Below, in pieces: positions 7,390 through 15,170 of a stretch of DNA of 46,960 nt (the stretch's first letter is position 1; every line of letters begins with the position of its first letter). Source of the stretch: a virus; the IMG/VR virus record IMGVR_UViG_3300045975_000024, positions 1 through 46,960 of that record. One strand, given 5' to 3'. A program made the position numbers and the translations under genes. The notes below the pieces were generated by a model, which ran no database searches, was not told where the DNA came from, and was given only the letters and a program-made list of their open reading frames with translations.

Positions 7390-7605
7390 ATGACCGCAGA
7401 GCAATATAAAGACGCTATCAGATCCTTGGGGTGGAACCAGGTAGAGGCCGCAAGGCGCCTTGGTATCCACCCGCGAACCTCAAGGCGCTATGCCAAGCGC
7501 GGGGTGCACGGGATGATAGGCGAGACAATAGCCAATAGACTAGCCAAGGCCGGCGCTGCTGGGGTTGTCTCTACGCTCGCTCCAGACCGTGCAATTGGCA
7601 CATAG
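7390..7605 (+). CDS. Small HTH DNA-binding protein
   Basis: 71 residues with a helix-turn-helix of the YdaS/Cro-like or Hin-like type: A-I-R-S-L-G-W-N-Q-V-E-A-A-R-R-L-G-I-H (about 8-26) followed by R-T-S-R-R-Y-A-K-R-G. A transcriptional regulator is likely, perhaps of its own operon. Its last 66 bases overlap, tail to tail, the end of the radical SAM gene on the other strand. Confidence 0.7.
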   Translation: MTAEQYKDAIRSLGWNQVEAARRLGIHPRTSRRYAKRGVHGMIGETIANRLAKAGAAGVVSTLAPDRAIGT

Positions 7606-8475
7606 GTCGATGTCTTTACGCCCGTGATCCAGATGGACTATGCGCCGGCTGTTTTGTGTGTGGGATTGCCACAGCTCTGCTATTGAGCTGTCTTTGACAT
7701 TACCGAGCGGGTATTTCTTGTTGTAGTCCACATTGCACATTGGCACAGAGCCATCCGCAAAAATACACATTAGCGACCATAACGCTATGCATGGCCGCTC
7801 GGTGTCGCCTTGGCTCTTGAAGCCTTTTAATTGCCCGCCCCAGTTATGCAGATGATGGAGTTCAATTGTATCATGCTTTGATACATACTTGCCCCACTCG
7901 CGCTGATAGTCGGGCCATTGATGCAGGTTTAGTTCCTGACCTACCATTCTCACGCGGATTTGACACTTTGAGCCCATCATATCGCGCAGGTAAAAGAATT
8001 TGCGCGCGTTGTGAACTACCTTCTCAAAATCGAGGCCAACCCTGATTTTATCATGCACCTCTTCCGTTGTGCCATCAATGGAAAGGATAATCTCATCGAG
8101 GCCGGCCAGCATTATAGCGGTGGCCTTTTCCTCGCCTAGCAATTCTACGTTGGTTGATATGCCAACCTTCTTAACTCCCGCGTCCTTCATGCGCTTAATG
8201 CGTTGCGGTAGTTTCTTGTCTAAGAGTGGTTCGCCATCGCGATAGAGATGAACCCTTGTTACCTCGCCCACATGCTCCTGGATCTCTGCGGCTATCTTTT
8301 CAAATAGCGCGTCCTTCATTACTCCATCTTTGCGGTTCCAGTCCGCAATGGTGCACATGGGACACTTGGCGTTGCATGCATTCACAGTCTCAATCTCGAA
8401 GTACCGGGGGAACTCAATTAGTCTGTTTAGCTTGCCGCCTATGCGTCTTTCGAGATAATCGGTATCAGTCTCCAC
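7540..8475 (-). CDS. Radical SAM/SPASM enzyme, last gene of the sugar cluster
   Basis: 311 residues. The 4Fe-4S site is C-N-A-K-C-P-M-C (34-41, CxxxCxxC), and G-E-P-L follows at the expected SAM-binding position (R-D-G-E-P-L-L-D). The C-terminal third is SPASM-like, with Cys residues around C-I-A-L, A-D-G-S-V-P-M-C-N-V-D and C-A-N-C, which would hold auxiliary clusters. Members act in sugar, lipid or peptide modification. Position after two methyltransferases and an acyltransferase suggests modification of the same glycan. GTG start at 8475 inside the end of the upstream gene. Substrate unknown. Confidence 0.85.
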   Translation of the reverse strand: METDTDYLERRIGGKLNRLIEFPRYFEIETVNACNAKCPMCTIADWNRKDGVMKDALFEKIAAEIQEHVGEVTRVHLYRDGEPLLDKKLPQRIKRMKDAGVKKVGISTNVELLGEEKATAIMLAGLDEIILSIDGTTEEVHDKIRVGLDFEKVVHNARKFFYLRDMMGSKCQIRVRMVGQELNLHQWPDYQREWGKYVSKHDTIELHHLHNWGGQLKGFKSQGDTERPCIALWSLMCIFADGSVPMCNVDYNKKYPLGNVKDSSIAELWQSHTQNSRRIVHLDHGRKDIDLCANCTVWSERRDNPSSAGLG

Positions 8476-8935
8476 GCAAGCTCCTAAGCGCCTCCAATGG
8501 TCCTGCCTCTGGACTTATTGCCGTGATCTTATTGTGCGGGTAGTTCCACCACTCGCTCTCGATCAATTCCTTTATGATCGTCGGCTTGAAGCGATAGCGT
8601 CTCACGCGCGCAGGATTGCCGTAGGCTATGGCATAAGGTGGCACGTCGCGCGTAACTACAGAGCCGGCCCCGATGCAGGAGCCGGTTCCGATTGTTAGCC
8701 CAGACATCACGACCGTATTGGCGCCGATCCATACGTCATGGCCTATTGTTGTGGGCTTGGTATCGAACTCATGGAATGGGTGGGTAGTAAGACGTGCCAT
8801 CGCATGCTGTGGCGCGCCTATTGTGCAGAGATTAGCTATCGAGCAGTATTTACCGATCGTGACCCATTTACCGATATGCGTTTCATCGCCAATATAGGTG
8901 TATTCCCCTATAGAGGCGGCCAGGTTCTTGGCCAT
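8465..8935 (-). CDS. Hexapeptide-repeat acyltransferase
   Basis: 156 residues with left-handed beta-helix hexapeptide repeats from the first lines (I-G-E-Y-T-Y-I-G-D-E-T-H-I-G-K) to G-A-G-S-V-V-T-R-D-V-P-P-Y-A-I-A. The central insertion with H-P-F-H-E-F and I-G-H-D-V-W-I-G-A-N is typical of the CatB/WbbJ-type O-acetyltransferases, where a loop His acts as the base. It ends with G-N-P-A-R-V-R-R-Y-R-F, the usual closing. Probably acetylates a sugar hydroxyl or amino group using acetyl-CoA. It begins next to the stop of the upstream methyltransferase gene. Confidence 0.85.
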   Translation of the reverse strand: MAKNLAASIGEYTYIGDETHIGKWVTIGKYCSIANLCTIGAPQHAMARLTTHPFHEFDTKPTTIGHDVWIGANTVVMSGLTIGTGSCIGAGSVVTRDVPPYAIAYGNPARVRRYRFKPTIIKELIESEWWNYPHNKITAISPEAGPLEALRSLRGD

Positions 8936-9520
8936 TCATGCGGAGAATGAGAACTTGATGCTTCGCGCGCCGTCGTGGATATAGGTCACGCCATAGGTAG
9001 GCATCTTGATAATCCCGATACCGAAACTATCGTGATGCATGTTAAATTCAATCGAGGGGTATTTGTTTTTGAGTTCGTTCCATAATGCGAATGTCCCCAT
9101 AGCGGGAACATCCTGCTTTATGTCGTGGAAGCCTACCCATTTCCCCATATGGCCGTAATTGCGCCAGTCTGAATTGACCCCCTGCGGGCTGTGATCGCCG
9201 TCTATGAACACAAAATCATAGGGGCCATTCTTCGCGGCCCAGAATATCGCCTCCGGCGCCTTAGAGTCGGAGATATAAGCCTCTGCGTCGTACCCATCGT
9301 CCTTTAAGTGCGCGATGGTGGTCAGTATGCCGTGCTGGTCGGTGTTGTCTATTGCCCTGACCTTGGAGCCGGTCTTGTTGCTATACGCCATCAGGGCCAG
9401 CATGCCGCCGTTATGCGACCCAATCTCAAGGATTGAATTACCGAAATTATAGTCCCGCATGAGGCGCAGGAGCCATTCGGCCTCCTGTTTGACCTGCGCG
9501 GCCACGCAAGAAATTGGCAT
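8936..9520 (-). CDS. SAM-dependent methyltransferase, CmcI/Methyltransf_24-like
   Basis: 194 residues. Motif I is I-L-E-I-G-S-H-N-G-G-M (about 34-44), and D-F-V-F-I-D-G-D-H-S (about 105-114) is the acidic metal-side motif characteristic of CmcI-like and related O-methyltransferases. W-V-G-F-H-D-I follows. Such enzymes occur often in O-antigen and rhamnan clusters, methylating sugar hydroxyls. It starts at ATG 9520, five bases after the stop of another methyltransferase. Likely acts on the same glycan as its neighbours; substrate not known. Confidence 0.78.
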   Translation of the reverse strand: MPISCVAAQVKQEAEWLLRLMRDYNFGNSILEIGSHNGGMLALMAYSNKTGSKVRAIDNTDQHGILTTIAHLKDDGYDAEAYISDSKAPEAIFWAAKNGPYDFVFIDGDHSPQGVNSDWRNYGHMGKWVGFHDIKQDVPAMGTFALWNELKNKYPSIEFNMHHDSFGIGIIKMPTYGVTYIHDGARSIKFSFSA

Positions 9521-9525
9521 TTAAG

Positions 9526-10113
9526 TTAGTGTTTCTCAAGCACCCAGAATGTGAGATTGTCTAAGCCGGTGGTTCGCTTCCAGGCAAACATGCAAGCATG
9601 ACAGCGAAGGTCACTAAAATTATCCAGCCAAATGCTTCCATAGTCCCTCCGCCACATCGCATTGGAGTGGCCGCGATAGGGGATCATCTCTTCGCTCGGT
9701 GCAAAATACTCTGCGCTGATAATCCAACGCCGCGAACAGCGATGGATCTCTTGCATGGATTTAAGCAGCTTGTCGGGCGCGATATGGATCAATACGCCCG
9801 ATGTAATCACACAGTCAGCAATGCCGTTAGGCCATGAGAGATTATCGGCAAAGTCAGCGCTCACATGCGAGGGAGAGATGAACCCTGAGTTAATCAGATC
9901 CTCGCGCGCGTTGTCATTGGGCTCTGTCGCGTAGAGCTCGGAATCGTTTATGCGGCCGATTGCTTCGAGGTTTGCCCCCGTATTCGCGCCCACCTCAAGC
10001 ACGGAATGCACGCTCTTGGGCAGCACCATGCGCCAAATCGGCAACCTAACATCTACTGAGGTTTGCTGCCTTTGCGTATACTCGTTACCAAATTCCCCCG
10101 TCCATAAACTCAT
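9526..10113 (-). CDS. Pseudaminic acid biosynthesis-associated methylase
   Basis: 195 residues from the ATG at 10113, which overlaps the upstream stop as ATGA. The order of motifs matches the family known as pseudaminic acid biosynthesis-associated methylase (TIGR03587): W-x-G-E-F-G-N-E-Y-T near the start, V-L-E-V-G-A-N-T-G-A-N-L (motif I, about 40), G-V-L-I-H-I-A-P-D-K-L-L, S-A-E-Y-F-A-P and Y-R-G-H-x-x-x-x-x-R-R-D-Y. This is one of the more specific markers in the cluster and points to a nonulosonate of the pseudaminic type. The reaction of the family is not established. Confidence 0.85.
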   Translation of the reverse strand: MSLWTGEFGNEYTQRQQTSVDVRLPIWRMVLPKSVHSVLEVGANTGANLEAIGRINDSELYATEPNDNAREDLINSGFISPSHVSADFADNLSWPNGIADCVITSGVLIHIAPDKLLKSMQEIHRCSRRWIISAEYFAPSEEMIPYRGHSNAMWRRDYGSIWLDNFSDLRCHACMFAWKRTTGLDNLTFWVLEKH

Positions 10114-10907
10114 AATGACCTGGCCTTGCATGTTGCAGTGATCTTGCCGTCACCCAATCCCTCCCAGACCGCCTTGGTAGCCTTCACCATCGCCTCGAAC
10201 TCTTTGGGATTAAGCGACCATGCTGCGTCTATGCAGTTATCATCGAGCTTGATGTGTTTCTCGATCATCGCAACACCCAGGCAAGTAGCAGCCACAGCGA
10301 GATCGTGACCGGGAGTATGGTCACTAAGGCCCACAAGCTCGATGTCTGGTATGTCTCGCAGGGTGAGGATCGCCCTAAGATTGCCGTCCTCGACCTTCGC
10401 CGGATATTGCGCGACGCAATGGAGAAAGACGGCGGGTGCAAGCTTGACGTTGAGGTTTTCCACCTGCGCCAGTGAAGATAGCGCACCCGTTGAGATGATA
10501 ACGGGTTTCCCTGTTGCTGCGACGGCATTGACGATCTCCCCGCGTAATGCCTCGGGGCTTGCGATCTTGTAGCAAGGCACCTTCAGCGTTTCGAGAAAGT
10601 GAACCGCATCCACGCTGAACGGGCTGGAGAACGCAGCGATATGTGCCCATGCACAATGCTCGAATAGTTCTGCGTGCCACTCGCGCGGCGTCATGGCCCT
10701 CTCGTAGAGAGCCCAGAGTTCCTTGTTCTCCGGCTTGGTCAGGTCTGCCGGCACATACGTCTGAAACTTCACCGCATCGGCGCCAGCCTGCATGGCCGCA
10801 TCAATGAGGCTCTTGGCCTGCTTGATGTCGCCGTTATGATTGCAACTGATCTCGGCTACGATATAGGGCGGAAGCCTGTAGCTGATCTCACGCCCGCGGA
10901 TTTTCAC
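10110..10907 (-). CDS. NeuB/PseI-type nonulosonic acid synthase, lacking the SAF domain
   Basis: 265 residues. This family condenses a 6-carbon amino sugar with phosphoenolpyruvate to give a 9-carbon nonulosonate. TIM-barrel motifs are complete: A-E-I-S-C-N-H-N-G-D (18-27), A-D-A-V-K-F-Q-T-Y (43-51), Y-K-I-A-S-P-E, V-I-I-S-T-G, G-L-S-D-H-T-P-G and I-E-K-H-I. Family members run to about 340-350 residues with a C-terminal antifreeze-like SAF domain that closes the partner's active site. Here the protein stops right after A-R-S-L, where the SAF domain would begin. GTG start at 10907 overlaps the upstream stop as GTGA. Could make Pse, Leg or Neu-type sugars; context favours Pse-like. Confidence 0.88.
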   Translation of the reverse strand: MKIRGREISYRLPPYIVAEISCNHNGDIKQAKSLIDAAMQAGADAVKFQTYVPADLTKPENKELWALYERAMTPREWHAELFEHCAWAHIAAFSSPFSVDAVHFLETLKVPCYKIASPEALRGEIVNAVAATGKPVIISTGALSSLAQVENLNVKLAPAVFLHCVAQYPAKVEDGNLRAILTLRDIPDIELVGLSDHTPGHDLAVAATCLGVAMIEKHIKLDDNCIDAAWSLNPKEFEAMVKATKAVWEGLGDGKITATCKARSL

Positions 10908-11494
10908 TTGAACAATGGCGCCTGAGATAAGTCTGGATAATCGTCATTCGGCAGATCGTCATTATGCTTTGGCAGATAACTCATCCGCCAGAGGCCCTGC
11001 GCTGCAATCGGCGGGCTGAGATAAAAGTGCCAGCCAGGAGTTGAAAACGTATCCTCCTTAGGATGGGTGCCTTCAGTACGTCCGTCGAAGCGGGCTTTTC
11101 TGAACCACTTATCAGCTTCTTCATCCTCGTGAAGAATCGCCCCACCCTGGTCTAGCCCCAGTATCTTGGCGATGTGAAAAGACACACATTCATAACCGCC
11201 GCGATACATGCCAGAAGTGAATCGCCTAGCAGAGTCATAAATCGGGTAAGGATCAAGCCCGTAAGAGCCACGCCATTCTCTATCATCGAATTTTACTCTC
11301 CCGCCCGCGTTGACGATCGCCATAGGCACACCGACATAGGTGCGCTTGGGTATGCAGACTTCATTCACATTCAGATATTTGCAGCAGAGGAACAGCGCAT
11401 TGGTGCAGCTATTAACCGTTACTGCGTATCGTGCCCCGGTGTAGTTTGCGATCGCCCTCTCGAAGTCTCTAACAACCTCGAAGGCTCCGCTCAT
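10904..11494 (-). CDS. DegT/DnrJ/EryC1 sugar aminotransferase, short form
   Basis: 196 residues from an ATG that overlaps the upstream stop (ATGA). It holds the PLP-enzyme core of the DegT family: F-E-R-A-I-A-N-Y-T-G-A-R-Y-A-V at the start, Y-V-G-V-P-M-A-I-V-N-A-G-G, I-Y-D-S-A-R with the cofactor Asp at 87, and S-F-H-I-A-K with the likely Schiff-base Lys at 110. Normal members (PseC, LegC) are about 370-390 residues; this one lacks the C-terminal domain but ends in an ordered Y-P-D-L-S segment. Short relatives with this ending appear in other phage genomes, so it may be a genuine compact type. Expected to aminate the 4-keto sugar made by the dehydratase. Confidence 0.78.
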   Translation of the reverse strand: MSGAFEVVRDFERAIANYTGARYAVTVNSCTNALFLCCKYLNVNEVCIPKRTYVGVPMAIVNAGGRVKFDDREWRGSYGLDPYPIYDSARRFTSGMYRGGYECVSFHIAKILGLDQGGAILHEDEEADKWFRKARFDGRTEGTHPKEDTFSTPGWHFYLSPPIAAQGLWRMSYLPKHNDDLPNDDYPDLSQAPLFK

Positions 11495-11934
11495 ACATCC
11501 AGCCTGTAAGTGTATTGGCACAACTCGAAACCGAGAGAGCCAAAGAGTTTTATTGATTTGTCGTTAGCCGGGTTGATGTTGGCGAGATAGCGGCCAGGTC
11601 CATGCTTTTTGATGATTGCCGAGATTGCTTTCTTGCCGTAGCCAAATCCCTGATGCGCCTTGAATACAAACACCCCGATCTCATTCTGCTTACTGAGATA
11701 GCAGGCGCCCTTGATCCCGCCAGCCTCTATGAAATACCAAGCCCTATACGGGTTTGAGTTTACGAACTTCAGATGTTCGTCCCAGTCGGGTAATTCCCGA
11801 TGGGAGATGTTTACCGTTGGCTCCCTTTCCTTCATCAGCTCGTAGAGGATCTGGAGCCGATCGGGACGGGAGTAGACGTTCAGCAGGCTTACTGAAATAG
11901 GCGCAGATGGTTTTGTAGTCGTCCTCGGTGTCAA
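11491..11934 (-). CDS. GNAT N-acetyltransferase, PseH-like position
   Basis: Up to 147 residues. The GNAT fold is seen in N-I-S-H-R-E-L-P-D-W-D-E-H, W-Y-F-I-E-A-G-G, N-E-I-G-V-F-V-F and the acetyl-CoA loop H-Q-G-F-G-Y-G-K-K-A, ending N-P-A-N-D-K-S-I-K-L-F-G-S-L-G-F. In nonulosonate clusters this enzyme acetylates the new 4-amino group. The start is unsettled: TTG at 11934 keeps the family's N-terminal strand but overlaps the CMP-transferase gene by 191 bases; ATG at 11835 would remove the first strand. Ends with an ATGA overlap into the aminotransferase. Confidence 0.8.
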   Translation of the reverse strand: MTPRTTTKPSAPISVSLLNVYSRPDRLQILYELMKEREPTVNISHRELPDWDEHLKFVNSNPYRAWYFIEAGGIKGACYLSKQNEIGVFVFKAHQGFGYGKKAISAIIKKHGPGRYLANINPANDKSIKLFGSLGFELCQYTYRLDV

Positions 11935-12487
11935 GTGTTAGCCTTCCCTCCATCGTCCACGGTGACGCAACATTGACCCGCTTCACCCCCGGCTCTCTGA
12001 GCATCCATGTGGTGACATGCTCGCGGTCGTCCTCGTCGGCCTCTTTCTCGGCCCGGTTGAGTAGATCGCGGGTGAATACCTCGCAGTCATACCCTTGCGG
12101 GAATGTGCGTGGATGCACATTACTCGCATAGTCTGCGTAATCGTAGATTAGCCGCCCGAGAACAGCGCCGCACAACTCCGGAGAAATGAGGGGACAATCT
12201 GCGGTGATGCGTAGTATATTATCGGCACTGTAAACATAAGCTGCACTGTAATAGCGATGCAGTACGTCAGCCTCCGGCCCAGAGGTGACCGCACAGAGTT
12301 TGGCCGCTTCCTTCGCGACTTCGATGTCATGGGTCGGGACCGTGCAGACGACCTGGTTGACCCCCGGGATTTTCCAGCAGCGCGTGATGACTTCCGCGAG
12401 AACGGTGTGGCCGTTCAGTGGCAGTAGAACCTTCCCCGGTAGTCTTGTAGAGTTCTGTCGCGCCTGGATAATGCAGACGTTATTCAT
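11744..12487 (-). CDS. pseF: CMP-sugar cytidylyltransferase, SpsF/PseF type
   Basis: 247 residues from the ATG at 12487 (ATGA overlap with the dehydratase stop). The signature I-I-Q-A-R-Q-N-S-T-R-L-P-G-K-V-L (5-20) is the CTP-binding loop of SpsF/PseF enzymes, followed by I-T-A-D-C-P-L-I-S-P and L-T-L-D-T-E-D-D at the end of the fold. It would activate the nonulosonate as CMP-sugar for transfer. The fold normally ends shortly after the last motif; here about 45 more residues, basic and low in order, run out of frame through the start of the acetyltransferase gene. Confidence 0.85.
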   Translation of the reverse strand: MNNVCIIQARQNSTRLPGKVLLPLNGHTVLAEVITRCWKIPGVNQVVCTVPTHDIEVAKEAAKLCAVTSGPEADVLHRYYSAAYVYSADNILRITADCPLISPELCGAVLGRLIYDYADYASNVHPRTFPQGYDCEVFTRDLLNRAEKEADEDDREHVTTWMLREPGVKRVNVASPWTMEGRLTLDTEDDYKTICAYFSKPAERLLPSRSAPDPLRADEGKGANGKHLPSGITRLGRTSEVRKLKPV

Positions 12488-13305
12488 ACGCAGAGCAGAC
12501 CGTGCTGGAGTTCGAGACTGGTCATGCGCTTGGCGCGATCGGATGAGTTGCCCGGCCCCATCGACTCGTGCTTCTTCTCCCACTCGGGGAGGCCACGCAC
12601 ATCCATCTTCACCTTCATCACTTCCGCCAGGTCGCCAAGTCGATAAGCTGGCAATGTGGGGATGAGGATGTCGTCTCGGTCTGAATCAATGGCGTCGAGC
12701 ACGAGGTCAACGGCCTCGTCCTGGTACATCCAAAATCTGGTGCAGTCAGGGTCGGATACCGGGACGGACTTGGAGCCTGCTGCAATGAGCTGGCGCCATT
12801 TCGGAATAACTGAGCCGCGCGATCCAGCGATGTTTCCATAGCGTACAACTCGGAACACTGGTCCATCAGGTCCGGTCGTATGATTTGCATTGAGGAACAG
12901 TGCTTCCGCCAATGCCTTACTGTGTCCGTATGGAGAAACGGGCTCAAAAGCCTTATCACTTGAGAGAGCAACCACTCGCTTGACGCCTGCATCCATCGCC
13001 GCCTCGATGACATTCATCGCTCCGACTACATTGGTCTTGACCATCTCATTGGGATTGTAGTGACCAACCTCGATACGCTTGAGAGCGGCGGCATGAACCA
13101 CAACATCGACGCCCTCAAATGCGCGTCTCAGCCTGTCACGATCCCGAACGTCGCCGATGAAGAAGCGCATTCCGTCATCACAAAATTCCTCGGCCATCTC
13201 CGCCTGGGCATGCTCGCCCCGCGAGAAGATACAGATGCGCTGGAATTTGTGACGGGTTGCGTTGGTAAAGGCGCGGCCGAAGGTGCCGGTCCCGCCCGTA
13301 ATCAA
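12484..13305 (-). CDS. pseB: PseB-type UDP-N-acetylhexosamine 4,6-dehydratase (SDR)
   Basis: 273 residues of the extended SDR family. The NAD(P) loop T-G-G-T-G-T-F-G (3-10), the S-S-D-K segment (115-118) and the Y126-x-x-x-K130 pair are in place; T-G-G-T-G-S/T-F-G and H-A-A-A-L-K are typical of the inverting PseB/FlaA1 branch, not of LegB. This is the first step of the pathway, giving a 4-keto-6-deoxy sugar nucleotide. It is shorter than usual (about 330). No ATG fits: the start is a TTG at 13305 overlapping the upstream TGA as TTGA, with the first beta strand cut by a few residues. Confidence 0.85.
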   Translation of the reverse strand: MITGGTGTFGRAFTNATRHKFQRICIFSRGEHAQAEMAEEFCDDGMRFFIGDVRDRDRLRRAFEGVDVVVHAAALKRIEVGHYNPNEMVKTNVVGAMNVIEAAMDAGVKRVVALSSDKAFEPVSPYGHSKALAEALFLNANHTTGPDGPVFRVVRYGNIAGSRGSVIPKWRQLIAAGSKSVPVSDPDCTRFWMYQDEAVDLVLDAIDSDRDDILIPTLPAYRLGDLAEVMKVKMDVRGLPEWEKKHESMGPGNSSDRAKRMTSLELQHGLLCV

Positions 13306-14036
13306 ACACGAGCTGGAATGCCGTGATCGTTGAGATAGCGTGACGCACCTTTAGGTGTGAGTTCTCGGAACTGGAACATTGCTCCCGCCGCGACTGCATG
13401 GGCGCCGGCCTTCATCGCAAGGGTCATATCGTTGTATGAGCCGCAACCGCCGCAGGCTATGACGGGAATCGTGAGAGCGTTAGAGACGGCCGAGATAAGA
13501 TCTAGGTCATACCCCGTCATCGTGCCGTCACGCTCAATAGATGTCAGGAGGATTTCTCCTGCGCCCCTCGCCTCGCATTCTTTTGCCCATTCAACAGGAT
13601 CTCGCAGGGTGTCAATCCGTCCACAGTGCGTATTGACCGTTTTCTTGACATCAATGGAGATGACGACAGCCTGAGCCCCAAACCTCTGCGATGCTTCCTC
13701 GATAAGTTTAGGCGTTGCCGCAGTGCCCAACGCAACCTTGTCAGCCCCCACAGACAATAGGCGCCTGATGTCGCCAAGAGATCGAACACCGCCCCCGACA
13801 GTGATCGGGCAGAATACGTTGGAGAGCAGTTCCTTGATTTCATCAAATCTTGGAGGGCGGTTATTCGGTGTAGCACTGATGTCGAGGATTATGAGTTCAT
13901 CAATGTCGCGTCGCTCAAGCAGCCGAAGCCTGTCAGCCATCGAGCCTATGCGACGGCCCGGGTTGAACCCTTGTCCCTTGACGCATCCGTGCTCGTCCCA
14001 GAGAAGGACCGGTACGACTCTGGACTTGATGCCCAA
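13302..14036 (-). CDS. wbuZ: HisF-like amidation protein, WbuZ family
   Basis: 244 residues, a TIM-barrel related to imidazole glycerol phosphate synthase HisF. The opening R-V-V-P-V-L-L-W replaces the HisF P-C-L-D, so the first catalytic Asp is lost, as in the WbuZ group tied to sugar amidation. V-I-S-I-D-V retains the second Asp, and [14 protein letters not shown] and A-C-G-G-C-G phosphate loops are clear. In known systems WbuZ works with WbuX and a HisH-like glutaminase; no HisH-like gene is seen here. Start appears to be TTG at 14036, overlapping the upstream gene by 91 bases. Confidence 0.83.
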   Translation of the reverse strand: MGIKSRVVPVLLWDEHGCVKGQGFNPGRRIGSMADRLRLLERRDIDELIILDISATPNNRPPRFDEIKELLSNVFCPITVGGGVRSLGDIRRLLSVGADKVALGTAATPKLIEEASQRFGAQAVVISIDVKKTVNTHCGRIDTLRDPVEWAKECEARGAGEILLTSIERDGTMTGYDLDLISAVSNALTIPVIACGGCGSYNDMTLAMKAGAHAVAAGAMFQFRELTPKGASRYLNDHGIPARV

Positions 14037-15091
14037 CTGGTTGTCTCTTTGTTTTCAAATCGGTCGCAGATTGCCCGATACTCTTGAACCGTGACGCCAA
14101 TCACTTCCAGAATTTCGTGAAGTGGCTTGCCGAGATAGGTGTAAGGCCACCTGCCGTCGCATTGCAGCGCGAGGATCATTCCCTCGTTGCGGGTCAGGTA
14201 GCCGCGGCGGATGTGATTGGATGCAACGTCAACGGTGCGGCCGTAGCCGAACTTGAGCCAGCGCAGATGGTCGTGGACGCCGGTCTGGTGGTTGTCTAGG
14301 TTTTCCCATTGGACGAAGTTGCCTTCGACCGGGGTTTGTTTCCAGGTGAAGCCGTGCTTTGCAGCGGCGGTCGCATTAGCACGACCATCCCAAGGGAAGT
14401 AGGCGCCCATGAAAAGCGCCTTAACTCCCTCGGAACCAGCATATCGATAACATCCCATTTCCGCCGGGTCGATTCCGAGGATTTCTGAGATGTCCGAGAC
14501 TCGTAATCCGAGCAGCCCGCCGAACTCATCAATCCAATCTTTCGTTAAATTGGTATTTGCCTCACTGCCTTGCGGCCCCGCCCCGTATTCGTTCTGCGGA
14601 CACTCTCCGTAGAGGACAACCGGGATATTGCGATTGACTGCTTCTCTTGCCGGCACCGACCATATCAGATGATGCTCGCACCAGGAAATATCCCCCACTT
14701 CCTCTAGTGCAAATTTCGAGATTCGTTTTCTGATTTCTCGGTTTGGAGTGATAACAACATGGTCGCAAAGGCGGCCAACATTGTCGAGATTTCTTCTTCC
14801 GAGATCTGAAAGATCGTCTGTGGTGGCCGTGACAGCGAGGGGTCTAAGGCCAAGCTCCAGGCATTTAATAATCTGCCAAGTCGAATCCTTGCCCCCCGAA
14901 CAAGCGACGATGACATCATGGCTCTTGCCTTTGTTCTCGCCTATGATCCGGAGAAATTCTTCTTCCTTGGCTTTCCAGTTGATTGTCGATCGCTTGTCGA
15001 ACGCCTGACAGGCCGAACAGATACCCTCGTCGTTGAAATGCAGGTCTGGTTTTGTATTGGGGTATAGGCAACGCCTGCAGCGAAACAGCAT
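13946..15091 (-). CDS. wbuX: N-acetyl sugar amidotransferase, WbuX/PseA family
   Basis: 381 residues from the ATG at 15091, chosen for the ribosome site aaaggtg and the family start with C5-x-x-C8 and C25-x-x-C28, a Cys4 zinc site. The PP-loop S-G-G-K-D-S (65-70) marks an ATP-pyrophosphatase that activates an acetamido group for conversion to acetamidino. PseA of Campylobacter, from the same family, converts pseudaminic acid to the acetamidino form. Length is normal (about 375-380). The last 30 residues are Ser-rich and overlap the WbuZ frame, unlike the usual ending. First gene of the cluster, downstream of a terminator. Confidence 0.87.
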   Translation of the reverse strand: MLFRCRRCLYPNTKPDLHFNDEGICSACQAFDKRSTINWKAKEEEFLRIIGENKGKSHDVIVACSGGKDSTWQIIKCLELGLRPLAVTATTDDLSDLGRRNLDNVGRLCDHVVITPNREIRKRISKFALEEVGDISWCEHHLIWSVPAREAVNRNIPVVLYGECPQNEYGAGPQGSEANTNLTKDWIDEFGGLLGLRVSDISEILGIDPAEMGCYRYAGSEGVKALFMGAYFPWDGRANATAAAKHGFTWKQTPVEGNFVQWENLDNHQTGVHDHLRWLKFGYGRTVDVASNHIRRGYLTRNEGMILALQCDGRWPYTYLGKPLHEILEVIGVTVQEYRAICDRFENKETTSWASSPESYRSFSGTSTDASRDKGSTRAVA

Positions 15092-15170
15092 GGGCACCTT
15101 TATGGGGTGGCGCGCAGCACTAGGGAGGGGGGTGGTTAGCACCGCGCGCCGTTTTCCAGGTTGCGACCCT

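Noticed and set aside
7540-15091. Reading the cluster as ordinary host O-antigen genes mis-assembled into a phage
   Set aside because: It is flanked on both sides by phage early genes in one continuous circular map, has phage-style overlaps and compact enzymes, and matches in function the DUF115 genes inside the capsid operon.
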